A stretch of DNA of 64,000 nucleotides, from NCBI RefSeq assembly GCF_022581195.2, contig NC_061459.1:5704001-5768000 (forward strand), given 5' to 3'. Shown here piece by piece: positions 48,801 through 61,600 of this stretch. The notes under the pieces were generated by a model that did not search any database, was not told the DNA's origin, and saw only the letters and a program-made list of their open reading frames with translations. Position 1 is the first letter of the stretch; each line of letters begins with the position of its first letter. The stretch comes from Helicoverpa zea. Its lineage: Eukaryota > Arthropoda > Insecta > Lepidoptera > Noctuidae. A program made the position numbers and the translations under genes.

Positions 48801-51800
48801 TCAAGAATTTTCCGATCGGTAAGACAGAACTAAGAAATGACTCATATTTTCAGTAAATTGCTTACTATTATGAAATAATGGTTCAGCGCGTCTCAGGCCA
48901 CACTGGACCACACTGAGGCCATAACCAATAGAATTTACCTGGGTAGGATATGTTTCAAATTTTTTGTTCAATTCATTTTAAATGGCACACGCTATGTATT
49001 TTGACCTGGTTACAAGTAGGTAATATCCCAGCAGTTCCCACAGGTGTCTACACCATACCGATCAATACATTCAGATGCTACTAACAATCGGCACGGTTCA
49101 TAACAATGAGTTCTGCTGCATCTATACATTGCACCCTTTGTACGAGGCTCAATCAATGCTCAAACTGAAATAGGGTTACTGGTAAACTGTTATTGTCTTC
49201 AGGGAACTGCAGACCGTCGAATACGTCTTTAGGCCTGATATTGGAACTGGGCTTAATGGTACGCAAAGAGATAATACCTATATTGTAAAGGAAACCATTC
49301 AAATTGGACCCTAAATCCAAATTGAGCGAACGAAAAAAGGAAATCCACTACGTCCGGAAAGCTCAAAGGAACATTCTTCATAATTATTGTGGTTTTATTA
49401 GTGAAAGGAATAAGTTATGGTAGTTATAGGGCAGTGGCTGTCTAGTCTGTAGATATTATGATTATTTTATCTGTTTCCCAATAGGGAAACTGAAAATATT
49501 CAGTCAGACAAAGTAATTTTTCGTATTTCGTGACAATTACAAGGGTGATTTCCTGATCGTGGTAACACGTTTCTATACTTTGGTCATCTTGTGGCTGGTT
49601 ATTGGCCCTTATTTGTGTAACGTGAAACTACTCATAATGTCATAGTTATCTTTTCCGCGAAATCATTCATTTAGGTGTTGTCAACGAGATGTTTCTAGCG
49701 TTAATCTGTTTTGTCATGCCTGACGTCATCACTGGATACAGTTTAAGCAAACAGCTTGATTCATTATCATCCTAGACCTTATGACGTCATTTTACATGTT
49801 AGATTACAAAGCTCTAATATATTAAGGAAGTAAGATTCATTCAGCCTAAACTTCTTTTGGTTACGAATCAGAAAGTGATTTAGGTGACGTCATAGATTAA
49901 TTTGTAAAAGTGTTTTAGTTGTACTACGTATTTTCTACTAGGGTATCGGATTTTGACTAGAGAAAGCATTTTTATTTGTTTCTGTGCGTGTTTCTCTTTA
50001 TTATAGTGAAACATATGTAGTTCAGTCTGTTGTTATTTAATATAATATACCTAATATATTATTTATGCTTAAAGAAATGGCAAGATAGATTTGAATCAAA
50101 GATGGTTGAAGAACATTTTCACGTACCTACGCGGTGCAAAAGTACAAACGAGTACGAACACTTACATACTACGAGTACATATTAGTAAGTTATAAGTAAG
50201 ACAAACGGTAATTAGCAAGTGTGCTACGTGGCAATGGGAGACACGACTTCTTTGAGATAACTAATAACTGTAGGTAAAGATCGTGACATATTATATTAGT
50301 GATAATGTCCCTTTTTTAAGTTGCAAGGATTTATGAACTTGAAACAGTAGATTGAATTGCAGCATCCTATCTTTAAAAGAAAGTGTTAGGCTTTCAGACC
50401 AGATGATTATAAATTTTACTGCACAGTAGTGGTCGTATTTGCTAAAATTGATAAAAAGCATGTGAGTTTCATATTTTCAGGTATATATTTGTGCTGTAAA
50501 TATTTTATTTTATACTGAGTACCACGCAAAAGAAAAGTTTTCAGACCGACTAAATAAAGGGATCTTTACTTGAAGACGCAAACAAATATGTAAGTACACA
50601 TATAATATAGACGAGCGAATAAATAAAAATATACTCCGCTAAATATTCATCGGTTAGAGTCGGTAAGATGTTGTCCTCATGGGTAATTAGCGGCGGCGGT
50701 GTCACTTTCAGACGTTCCTCCTAACGAGCCGGCCGTATATATGCAGATGCAGTGCACAGCTACCCTCGGCTTATCTCGAAGCGATTAATTAGTTCTCCAT
50801 CTCAAAGGCACCTTACATGACTTTTTTGTTCATGATCTCTGTTTATGTCGGATTTCAAACTGTTTTTTTTATTTACTTAGTAGCTGGTTTTATAATTTTT
50901 ATTTTAAAACATGTCTAAAAGACACCATGTCTGTTTAATTATTATGTATGAATTTAACTTTCTTTATGAAGAAATTGTACACAACTTAAATATTTACATG
51001 TAGAAGAAGATACCTCAGAAGAAAGAGCCGTCCTATATATGTATTTTTGTAAATTAAATAAGAAATACTACGGTTTGTAGTAACTTTATGCACGATGCAA
51101 CGCATCATCTGAAACCCACTACAACAACTTAAACAAGACCATGAGTAAAATGTCATCATATTTCTCCTCCATAAAATAATCAGATTTTGTTCTCCACATT
51201 ACATCCGGTTAGACTGGAAGCCGATCCCAAAATAGTTGGGAAAAAGGCTCGGAGGATGATGTTCTCCGTGCAATTAAATGGCAACAAGACTTACATGTAA
51301 TTTCAGTTTGTTTTGTGCGTTTGTGCGTTTAATTATAACTGCGATTGCATACGAACCTGTTGTGTCGCAGTTTTCGTTCCAACGCGGTGCTCGTCTGCCT
51401 CAGAGGATGGTAGTGATGGCTCCCATGCTCGTAACATGACTTTGAATCTCGTCGGTCGTTTGTCCTAAGATCATGTAAAAATGTGGGTATTTATTGCTAT
51501 TCCTGTTGTAAAAATATCCGTTAGTAGGTTCATCTAAGACCTTTCTAGGTAACTCACTGAAAATTTTCTTTGTTTACACAAACGCGCTGGACTCAAGAAC
51601 TACTCGTATGATTAAAAAAGTAAGTATGTTAGTGTTAAATAGCCCATTTAAAGAGGAGTAAATAGAAGGAGTACATAAGAGAGTACACAAGAAAGTACAT
51701 AAGAGGAGTACATAAGAGGAGTTCATAAGAGGAGTACATAGGAGGAACACATAAGAGAGTTCATAAGAGAGTACAAAAGATGAGTATATAAAAGAGTACG

Positions 51801-52698
51801 TAAGAGAAGTACATAAGAGAGTATAAAGGATGAGTACAGAGAGCCGTACATAAGAGGAGTACATAAGAGGAGTAGGTACACAAGAAGAGTACATAGAAGA
51901 GTACATAAGAGGAGTACATAAGAGGAGTTCATAAGAGAGTTCATAAGGCTACTTTTTACATCGGACGCGGGTGAAACCGCTAGCAGAAACTTTTATTAAA
52001 GATTGCTTTCTTTTAAATTCTACCGTATATGAAATACTTTCATTAAATGACCCCAACAGATACTAGGCTAACCGACTACAGCTTGTCTTAATATAGTCAT
52101 GTTTATATACACTGGTAAGCCTTATGTAAACATTTGGCTTTTTAAACTGTGGTAAAATTTAGCTATAATGTAAACACGTAAAGCTGGTCTTGGTTTCAGA
52201 CTTGTGGAGATAATTTCAGTGCGTTTTCTTATCCTTGCCGACGTACGAGGTGAAACTGGGTCATTTGTTTCAATACAGCGGAGATCAAGAGTATATAAAC
52301 TGTTCTTCAATTGCAGTTGTTTTTTCCAGTATTCTATTTTTAGTTGCTTTTTATTTACTACTTATTTAATTTGTTTTGGCGGTTCCCTGAGGTAGTCAGT
52401 AGCCTATGTTCTTTCTCCGCTATCCATAATCCTTACTAATATTTAATTACAGAAAACATAATTCAGTTCTAGAAGGTTAAACATTAAATAAATATAATAT
52501 GTGCACTGATATTCTCATAAGGTATTAACAGCCATAGAAAGAATGTATTTTTTTCTTAGAAATCTATCACGAAAAACGTATTTAAACTATCTAGACCCAT
52601 AGTTAAACATTGACCAAATAATGTCAAGCAGAATTAGTAAATATTTATTATTGTATCTTTACATACCATTCCACATCTTCTTGTATGACGTCGTCCAT
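42863..52698 (-). CDS. otopetrin-family proton channel, copy A (11 coding exons)
   Basis: Minus-strand exons: 52667-52698, 51357-51464, 47611-47724, 46778-46895, 46271-46358, 45788-45996, 44346-44792, 43911-44123, 43590-43813, 43297-43495 and 42863-43048. Their sum is 1938 nt (645 residues) with every phase matching. Otopetrins are 12-helix proton channels; insect members (OtopLa, b, c) act in acid sensing and pH balance. Family marks are SAFYAKLLIVLGIALP at the first helix, RYGSFYLHMG, FGLMHLIATNICEWL, NHFSVDCGSAHKGLF, RPGRQLVTFLLVGNFALW and the C-terminal FYGVWAWTLITHVSVP with FYEIWK. The N-terminal cytosolic part is about 84 residues. An extracellular loop holds six N-glycosylation motifs between residues 276 and 328. 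The start ATG fits by phase; a further upstream exon cannot be excluded. I cannot say which of the three insect paralogues it is. Confidence 0.92.
47364..47585. mobile_element. 222-bp MITE with TTA duplication in an otopetrin A intron
   Basis: Inverted arms of about 70 bp: 'gggtgcttacataaagaaac' at 47364 and its complement ending at 47585, continuing through 'ccggtacagacaaacctgta'. TTA flanks both sides (47361-47363, 47586-47588), suggesting the PIF/Harbinger superfamily. It lies 25 bp from the splice donor of exon 47611-47724. Confidence 0.85.
47725..51356. other. large intron of otopetrin copy A
   Basis: 3.6 kb between exons 47611-47724 and 51357-51464. It contains a SINE tail (51201-51261). 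A plus-strand 103-codon frame at 48394-48705 has no ATG at its start and no recognisable domain. No other gene was seen. Confidence 0.5.
51201..51261 (+). repeat. 61-bp SINE tail
   Basis: Carries 'acatccggttagactggaag' and 'gctcggaggatgatg'. It covers essentially the same tail segment as 27650-27706 but in the opposite orientation. GTTCTCC occurs on both sides and could be part of a target duplication. Confidence 0.7.
51655..51946. repeat. minisatellite of 'gagtacataaga' type
   Basis: More than 15 imperfect copies of a 10-15 bp unit (agtacataagagg and variants). It lies in intron 1 of otopetrin copy A. The frames it opens on the minus strand (Ser/Tyr/Leu-rich) are repeat products, not genes. 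Confidence 0.85.
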
Positions 52699-52908
52699 GA
52701 TAAACCAACAAATGGTTTCTCCCCAACCGAACACAAAGACTAATACTTGGCTAAAACGTTGTTACAATCTGAGATAGCACTTTTATCTTGACACGAAGTT
52801 AGGCTTCAGACGCTATGACGGTAAGGCATCGTTCAGACCAAACGTATTGTCGGCCGCTGACTGTGAGCGCGCGTTACGCAGTTTATTGCTTTTCCATATA
52901 TATTGAAA

Positions 52909-53779
52909 CTAGCTTTCCGCCCGCGGCTTCGCCCGCGTGGAATTCGGTTATATTGCGGTATAAATCACAACTATAAGAAAACTTCTCATTCCCACGGAAA
53001 AATCTAAGAAGCGCGATGTAACGCTGGATACGATGAGCTACAGGTTAAAGCGCGAGATATCATTGCACTTCTTACGTATCTTAAAAAAAACAACGTCACC
53101 ACGTTTTAAAAAGCTATCATTCCACTTCTTACGTATTTTAAAAACACATCGTTACCACGTTTTAAAAACACCCAGCGCCATCTATCGCATACCTCAAGAA
53201 CTAAATAACTTAACTAATACTTATACCAATTAGTAATTCGTTGAATTATAGTTATTTCAGGATAAGTAGATGTAAAAAAAACAGTTAAGACGATAAAACA
53301 AATTGTACGTCATCCCTCGGGAATTCCTCATTTTCGAGGATTCATTATCGTATCATTTAGCTTCTAAATTTATATGTTCATATTCGTTTGCAATATATAA
53401 GTAGATGTAAAAAAAAACAGTTTAGACGATTAAACAAATTGTAAATCATCCCTCGGGAATTCCTCATTTTCGGGGATTCATTATCGTATCATTTAGCTTC
53501 TAAATTTACATGTTTATATTCGTTTGCAATATATTACCTTGTTTTAAACGACACACAGCGCCATCTACAATCCATCCATCAAGCAAACAATATTTTTGTT
53601 TTCCCTCGGGAATATCTATTTTTTTCGGGATAAAAAGTACCATATTATTTAATCCGGACTTCTAACTTTACGTCTGCAAAATTTCAAAGCAATCGGTTCA
53701 GTAGTTACGGCGTGAAAGCGGAACAAACAAACAAATAAACAAACAAACTCACTTTCCGATTTATAATATTAGTAAGGAT
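52909..53779 (+). repeat. retroelement copy nested in the Harbinger-like element
   Basis: It starts 'actagctttccgcccgcggc' and ends 'caatcggttcagtagttacg' ... 'acaaacaaactcac' ... 'ataatattagtaaggat', the usual boundaries of a common lepidopteran interspersed element. Internally a unit of about 135 bp is duplicated in tandem (53264-53398 and 53399-53535), with very few differences. Confidence 0.65.
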
Positions 53780-54007
53780 TGTCGTTCACACCGAACCGAC
53801 TATACGCTATTACGTCGTCTGTTGTCGCTGACTCTCAGTGGCCGATTATTTTACTACGCGACTATGCACGGCGGACGCGGATTGGCTACGCGGACGCAGT
53901 TGCCGAATAGCGCCGCTCCGCCGCGCCCGCACCGCCGCGCGCCTCGGCCGCAATACACTCGAGAAACAAACTTCAATGAGGACAGACGTGACACGTGACA
54001 CCTCGCG

Positions 54008-54265
54008 ATGTTCGACATCGAAAAGTTTATTGCAGAAGTACATTCTAGAGAATGTATTTGGAATGCGAATTCAGAAGAATTTAGTGATAGAAACTTACGA
54101 AGATGCGCTTGGGAAGACATAGCATCTGTTATGTATGAAGATTGGGGGGTTCAAATACTGAGCTCTTTTGTGTGTAGAATAGTCAGCCGCTCAGCGTACG
54201 CATCTAGTGTGAACCTACACGAGCCTATTCTTTTGTTCACACATGTAGCGCATCGTACGCTATAG
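54008..54265 (+). pseudogene. truncated MADF-domain protein from the Harbinger-like element
   Basis: An ATG-initiated frame of 85 codons. Residues 1-46 read as the first part of a MADF DNA-binding domain: FDIEKFIAEV, a central IW pair, NLRRCAWEDIASVM. The rest of the domain is missing, and the frame continues into repeat sequence. MADF/Myb-like proteins are the usual second product of PIF/Harbinger transposons, which fits the ends and TAA duplication of the host element. The assignment is by motif pattern only. It is presumably not functional. Confidence 0.6.
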
Positions 54266-55642
54266 CTTATTGTCGGCTTGGTGAGTACGGGTACTGCAGA
54301 TTGAGTCGACGTTCACACTGGGGCAGACAGTGAGTATACTCACAGTCAGCGGCGGACAATACGTTTGGTGTGAACAATCCCTAATTCTTTTCACATGGAT
54401 TATACGAGTATATGTTTTAACGGTGACTCAAAAAGCACACACTTACTCAATATTTTGGTGAATTTTAATAAGGAAAAATTGAGCCTGTGTTGGCAAATTA
54501 GCCTAGACTTAAGAAAATACTCTAAGTATTATTCAGTAATGGTTAGTTTTCAGCGAGTTCCCGCGTAAATGATTTTGAGCGACTAAAACAACGCTAGCTA
54601 TCTTTCAACTGAGAAACTGTCAAAAATCTTAATTAGTCTTCCATTCAGATAGGATTGCTATTCGTTTAGGTAGCTTCGGACTTCAAAGCAAATAATAAGT
54701 ATCGAATTTAAATGAAAAAAGTCGTAACTATAATTGCAACAATTAAAAATAATTAGGTCATTAGGCTGAGTGTCGATGGTGCCGACGAGGTAAACAAATT
54801 ATGTACTGTTGGCTGATATTGGTTTACGACAACGGTCGATTGGCGTTAATTACGTCAGTGCGGGCATTTAAATGTGGCTTCTCTTTATATTAATATAGCT
54901 GATCCTCTCGGTTTTGCTCGAGTCCTACGGTAACTAAGAAAATAAATTGCCCATCCCCTTTCTCAGGATCTAAACTATTAATTAAAATCAAGTTCATTTA
55001 GAGACCAAGTTGCATTTAAATTGGTTCCCATATTTCTGTTAAATTATTTCTTAAAGAATCGTAAATAAATTTTAATAAAGTAATTGTCATGCAAGGACAG
55101 TAAGAGAAAGTGCATACTTTGATCGTTATATACAACATTGTCGTAAGATAAAAACACGCAAATGTGTTTTTTTCTTTTGTTATCTAAAGCTTATGAATGA
55201 AGTTTATCATTGTAATCGAATGTCCTTAGCCTGATAACGTGAATGCGTGATGTACTCGTAGTAGGGGAAAATAAAAAAAAAACACATTCTTAACTGTCTC
55301 TTATTTAAGATTAAAGTCATATCCGAAATGAATTCAGATAGCATGGAGTACAGCTAGTTGATAACTACAAGTTATTTTCAGGTTTTCCAATTTGTAAATA
55401 TACAAATAAAACATAGGGTATAGATTAATTATATATGTAATTTCCTTGTGAGAGCTTCCAATGTAACACCGAAACTTCAGGCCAGGGAAACTACTTGAAG
55501 AAATAAGATATATTTTTATTGCTTGCATAAAATGAATATAACTTTCAGGTACGAAATTTTATTCATATTTGACTTACCTAGTTTATTTTACATTTTGCTT
55601 ATATCTAATAGGACGTAACGTGACACATTTCAGATTCTTAGT

Positions 55643-58600
55643 TCATACATTTAAGTAAATAGGTTTGTTTTTGAAGCAATTCTTCCAAATCTCGAAGAGG
55701 CAGATGGTGGAGTGGAACCGGTAGAAGATGGCCAGCGGCATGGACACGTGGGTGATGATGGTCCATGCCCAGGGACCGTAGAACGCCAAGTGTGCTGGAC
55801 GGAATTCGGCTCGACTCTGGAAAATATAAGAAATTCCAGATAAGTAATGTTTGACTGTCAATAATTTCCTATTGCCTTCCATTTTGTAGGCCCCTTATTT
55901 TATAATTTTTCAAATCCTGTTTAATGAAAATCTAATCAGTCTAAAGATAAATATGTGACTCTGAATGTATTCCATGTAATTTTCCACTGTTTGAAAATCT
56001 ATGTAAAGTAATTGAGTTTTCTGACTAAACCAATGAATAAGTAACCTTAACTTTAGCTTACTTTTTGAAACTGAGACCTGTAAACTTTCACGGAATTAAG
56101 AGTCAAGTAAACATCGTAATCAGCACCTACATTCCTAGAACCTAAGTTAGAAGGAAAGGATTCACAATTCTAACTACTTAATGTTATTTATATTGTTTAT
56201 TTATCAGCAATGTTTATGTAGGTAATGTTAATAAAATATCAAAGCAACTGTTAGAAGTAAAGTGTACCTTTTCCAATGTGTTGATAGCCCACATGGCCAT
56301 ATTAGCGACGAGGAGGAACGTGACGAGCTGTCGTCCCGGCTTATTCCTCCGTTGTTCCGACGTGGTGCTACGGCGCCACCAAGCGTCTATTATGAACAGT
56401 GTTTGGAGTATCGTCTGGAAAATATAAACAATATACACATAAATTAGACTGCAATTCATATAAATACGTAGGCGGACTCGGACTCTACTCTTGATTTGAT
56501 AATGATGTCATACTATTTACTTTCAGATTAAAGGATGGAATTGGACTTCATGACTTACTCATTTCAAAAATGTTATGGTTTGTACGATAGACCTTTTTGA
56601 AAATTATGTGTTCATGGAAAAATGTTCTAGTTAAAACAGCATTTCGATGATAAACAAACAAAGCTCAAAGATGTAAAACCAACGAGTGCATTGCACATTT
56701 GCAAATATTTACCTGGTTGAGCGATAAAAATTCTGAGAAGAATCCAGTGAGACCCACACTGTTTGCTTGGTTCTGAGTGTGATGGCTTCCTATAAGGCTA
56801 AACATGCAGTACACAAACATTCCTGACTGGGCCAGAATAAGTAGAAAAGGGTCCAGACCTAGAATAGCTGGAAACGAGAAAAAAGATTTTAGAGAAAATA
56901 TTTGAATTTGCTGTTTTCTAAGTTTATAAATCAGAATTAACGTACCCTGTGATTTCCTCTTATAAGCTAATTCTCTCATTTGTATTAGAGCTGTTATTGA
57001 TGCTATCAATGATAACGAGTATAAAATCAACTCGCATATATTGACCTCGAATATTGCGTCCTGCAAAAAGAAAATTGATAAATATTGAAGAAGAAATTAA
57101 AAAAGAATATGATCATTAATATGAAGTGGTATACGTTACAGTGATAGTATCAGGGTGATGGGCGAGTACGAAGAACATAATGAGAGAAATTATCGTGAAG
57201 ACGATGATTAAGATGCCAGCGAAGAGGCCTCGATGAGCATGAGAGCAATCCACGGAGAAGTGATGGAGCGCCGTGCGACTGCCGTGAGGGGAACTCACTC
57301 CCAACATACCAGCTGTAAAAAGAGGTTCGTTAATCAAGGTTTGATAAACTGTGTGAGCGTCATTTGAAATAAAACCTAGAGAATGGGGAATTTACCAAAC
57401 TGCTGCAAAATTTTCTCAGGTGTCACCGAATTATTTCTAGACTTATTTTTCGGAATGTTGAATTTCTTCTCAAAGTCTTCTGGAGTACATTTAACCTGCA
57501 ATCATATAACAGTTTATTTACAGTTGAAAGAGATTATTTTGCATTTATACTTATTGATCCATTTACAGGTTGTGTTAACTTCACCTCTTTCCACATTTCG
57601 TAAAATATGACAGCACATATGAGGGAGTACTCTATCGTGCAAGGAAATAGAAAAGGAGCAGCATTTTGAAGTAGTGCACCCATAATATTGGACCTTCTGC
57701 ATGGTATGCCGTCGCTTTCTAGGAGGGTAGCATTAGCAGGAGCAAGTATGGTGTGTTCCAGGTGATGTATTTCGTGTTTAGTTTCCTCTACTAACACATA
57801 TAACCATTCGCATAAATTCGCGGCTATCATATGCATAAAACCAAATCTCTGTATCAGTTTAAAAGTGCCGGATTCTATGTCCTTGTTAGTGAGGAACATG
57901 AACTGCATTTGTGCCAGCGTGAGGGCCATCCGTAATGCCGGCGTGATCACTGACAGAATGGACCGGCATTTATCTGTCATTTCGAAATATTCACCCAATT
58001 CTAAACCGCTGTACACCATAGAACCGATTCCGAACGCTGGAAATAATAAACTTTTTTATGCAAATTGAAATTGGAAATAAATAAGGAAATAATTGGAAGC
58101 AAATAATACTGTTAATACGAAATGATTCCAATTTACCAATTCCACCGAGCCTCAAATAAAAACTGCCGTAGCGAGAAATGCTCTCCTTTATTTTTGGTTT
58201 TAGTCCAGGTGTAAGTTTTCCATTCTTCTCATCTTTAAGCGTGTCCTCTATAAAAATTAATTGAATACATGTAGTCGGTCGTTAAGCAACATACGTATAG
58301 TAAAATTTTCCGCTACGTTAATACGAATGGCTGAAAACGGTAGTGGAATTAAAACTAAAGAAGGTAATATTCTTTGCAGGCGCAATTATGCAAACAAATG
58401 TGATTTTAATGTCTCATTTTGTTAAGCAAATGTGGTTAATTACCTAAGCATGTTGGCGGATCTTATTGTTTTCGAAGGTATTGTGTTGTTGAAAAGGAAT
58501 TGGAAGCTTACCGTAGTCGTGAATGATCAGGTTGACAGCCTTTTGACGCATTATGTTTACGTATTGAAACACTACGAATATCAGAGATACCAAGTACAGA

Positions 58601-61600
58601 TATAAATAGAATCCCTGGAAAAATAAATGATCATTATAAACCACAGAAAATTAAAATATGATGATGTTCGGAATTCTCATTTTAACTTCGATGTATTGGA
58701 AATTAAAATTAATGTGTAATATGTATTTATTATTATTTCGTACCTGGTAGTAGCCATCTGGTACACCACCGGCGATGACTTCAGTGATAGGGAATGCCAG
58801 GCCCAGTACCACCAGCAACTTTGCGTACAAAGCCGAGAGCGCTTTGCTCAAAGCTTCACTATAAAATAAATAAAAATACTTTACTGAAGAAGCAAATATA
58901 TTTGTAAAACAGCATGCGTAAACGTTAGCCCTAATATTCATCGCTGTTATTACGAACAAAATAAAGTCAAAAACAATTGAACAGTGAAAGTTTAGAACAT
59001 GACAATGTGACACTGAAGCTATAGTAAGGCAAGTTCCATTGAGAAACATTTTCACAATCTAATTACATTCATAGAGTGATGTTTGCAGTGAATGTTCACA
59101 GCGCCATTGTGTACATGTCTATCTATTAACAAATAAAGGGTGCTTTTCAATGGTTTTGACGCGATGGAGGCTGTTCATTGTCTGTGGACTACATGACGCT
59201 ATCCGACTGAATAATATTCACCTCTAAATAGGTTTCTCTCTGTGCTTGTACCTACGTTACTAAGGGATGACATCATTTTGTGTCGGACAAGATACGGTGG
59301 GTGTGTGGTTTGCTAAATGTTTTGGCAGTATTTTGGTCATTACGTGTGACGAAGCATTTCTAGATCTTCCAGAGAATATGCATTTAATTGAGTGGTATAA
59401 TAAGATTCAATAACAACAACACTATCGATGTACGATAATCTGCCGCACCTGACTGATGGTTTATGAGAGAAATTCTTAGAACTTTAAAGCCGTTACTCTA
59501 CTTTCTAGAAAGTTATCGATTTACGAACAATGATCAAGTTTTTAAGTGCGGAAGTTCTAAAAGGTGATTAGAAATTATAATGAGTGATTTGAATAGTTAT
59601 GAAAGGTGCAAAGTTTCGTTTAATTGACTGGTGTTTTTACACTGACCCAAATGTACATAGATATTTTTAAGTATTTTTCAAAAGTTGCTGACTTCCAAAG
59701 CTACCGAAATTAATCTTTGGGTCTATACTGAAATTAGACCTTTCAAAGTCTACTTAGAGAATTTATATAAAACAGAAGTACAAAAAATACCATTTCAGAT
59801 TTCTTAATTTTCCATTCCATAAAAAAAGCAGTTACATCTGAAATAGTGTAAGTTTGCGGTTAGCAGGCCCATGTCAAGTATTTGGATCTTGCGGTGCGAT
59901 GAGCGCATGTCGGGGGCACGTGACGCCAACGCGCTGATTTATCGTACTGTTCCAGTCTACGAATATTTACTCAAGGATTTTCTGGCGTTTTGATTTATAT
60001 TTCTGATAGCTGATACGGATATTAAAGATAAAACAGGTGTTCTGTCTTCTGTAGGAAGGGTGAAAAGTTGTGAATTCATGGAATGTTTAACGATTTTGGA
60101 TTAGAACAGATGATTTCATAGTCTAAAAGGGCAGTCGATTAAACACCACCTTCTATTAACTTCTGTGTAGGTAGTTTAAGTAGTGTTTAAATTATAACAT
60201 CATGCCTTTTCTTTACCTTTCATAGCTTTGCCTATTTGGTCATTAAATTTTGGATGTAAATAAATAACTAGTAACTTACTGTCCCAATATTTCTGCGGCC
60301 GAGGGCGGAGTTTCATGTGAGGTGGATGCGACTGATGTCCTGGAGTGAGGAGTCAGTTCAGAGAGGAACCTGCGTTGTGTGGCTGCGCATAGTGCCAGCG
60401 CTTGCGACGGTCGACGAAACGCTGCGATTATGGCTGACGGTCGTCTGAAAGATTCGTGTCACTTTAGGATGAAATTGAAAAAAAATACAGCAGAAATGAA
60501 TACTATCAAAATAAATTATGGAATTTTGAATGGTCTGAAAAAGAAAATATTCTACTGAATTGAGGAGAAAAAACATTTGCAAAATTTTGGCGTAGGCTTT
60601 AGTAGCTTTTCTTCAAGGGAGCTGACATAATCATCGATGTACATGTTGCAGCTGGCAGGGCCATAGACCTAGACTGTGACTGTGGTGTGGCAATCGTCCT
60701 AATTTGTGTGTAGATAATATCTACTTACCGTGACATAGGAACTCTTCTCTAGTATTACCTGGTATTCAAATTAGCAGCGAGTTTAGCTTCGATGTCGGAG
60801 GACATCCTGCGGCTGCTGGGTTGGGAGTGGGCGTGCGTCACCAGCGGCTCTGCTGGCGTATCCAGCATGGCGCGGGTGCGTTCTCGCAGCTGTGCCAGGT
60901 CAGAGTACGACGACTCGTCACTGTTTTGTAAAAAATATTAAAAAATGTAGGAAGGAAATGTTATGTTAAATATAATAAGCCTACTTAATTGCTCGTTTCA
61001 AAACGGTGTCTCTGTGGCGATGATAGTGTGTCCTTATTGGATTCTAAATAAACATGCAGTATCAAGCCCACTGAAGCACCATTTTCTAATATTAAAAGAA
61101 GCTAACTACTAAGAACTGACTGTTTATATTTTATGTCCTATTACCTGTACCTGGTACCTACTTACCTAAAAATATTAGAACTTGAATATCGACAACAATG
61201 TTATATTTCTTTGTAGGAGTGCCGGTGCAGTCGATCCTTTAGGAATGTAGCACCAACAGTGGAGCAGACGGGTGTATCGCGACACAAAGCAGTCTATCAA
61301 ACGTCATAAATATTTTCGAAGCTCTTTGGGACTTGCACCAAAATCCCTCTTTGTGTATGCGTTTCATACTTCTCGCTCAAATACAGTGTGTTTGAAAATG
61401 TGACGGAAAAAATCCTAGCCCACAAAAAATGTCGGCCGCATTGACGGCGTTTGTGTACCAAAATGATCATGTTTTCATGGGAAAAAGATTATGGCAAACT
61501 TTGTTGAACGTATGAGAATTAAGCCGGTTTTAATTGTGCCTGTTTTCATTGTAATATTTTTGTTGCGCAGAAAAGGACTCTCCAAAGCTGGTTTGTTTAA

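Larger units (their letters stand above)
52825..54381. mobile_element. PIF/Harbinger-like element with MADF remnant, TAA duplication
   Basis: The left end 'ggcatcgttcagaccaaacg' and right end (as complement) 'gggattgttcacaccaaacg' continue together as 'tattgtcggccgctgactgt' (one mismatch), an inverted repeat of about 45 bp. TAA flanks both sides (52822-52824 and 54382-54384). A retroelement is inserted at about 52909-53779. A diverged second end-like sequence occurs near 53779 ('gttcacaccgaaccgac'), so the structure may be composite. It lies 127 bp upstream of the copy A start codon. Confidence 0.75.
52699..55642. other. region between the two otopetrin genes
   Basis: About 2.9 kb. It contains the promoter side of copy A, the Harbinger-like element 52825-54381 with a nested retroelement, and the 3' flank of copy B. 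An AATAAA on the minus strand lies near 55557-55562, about 80 bp beyond the copy B stop. Confidence 0.6.

Noticed and set aside
51574..51944. Ser/Tyr/Leu-rich frames on the minus strand
   Set aside because: Produced by the gagtacataaga minisatellite.
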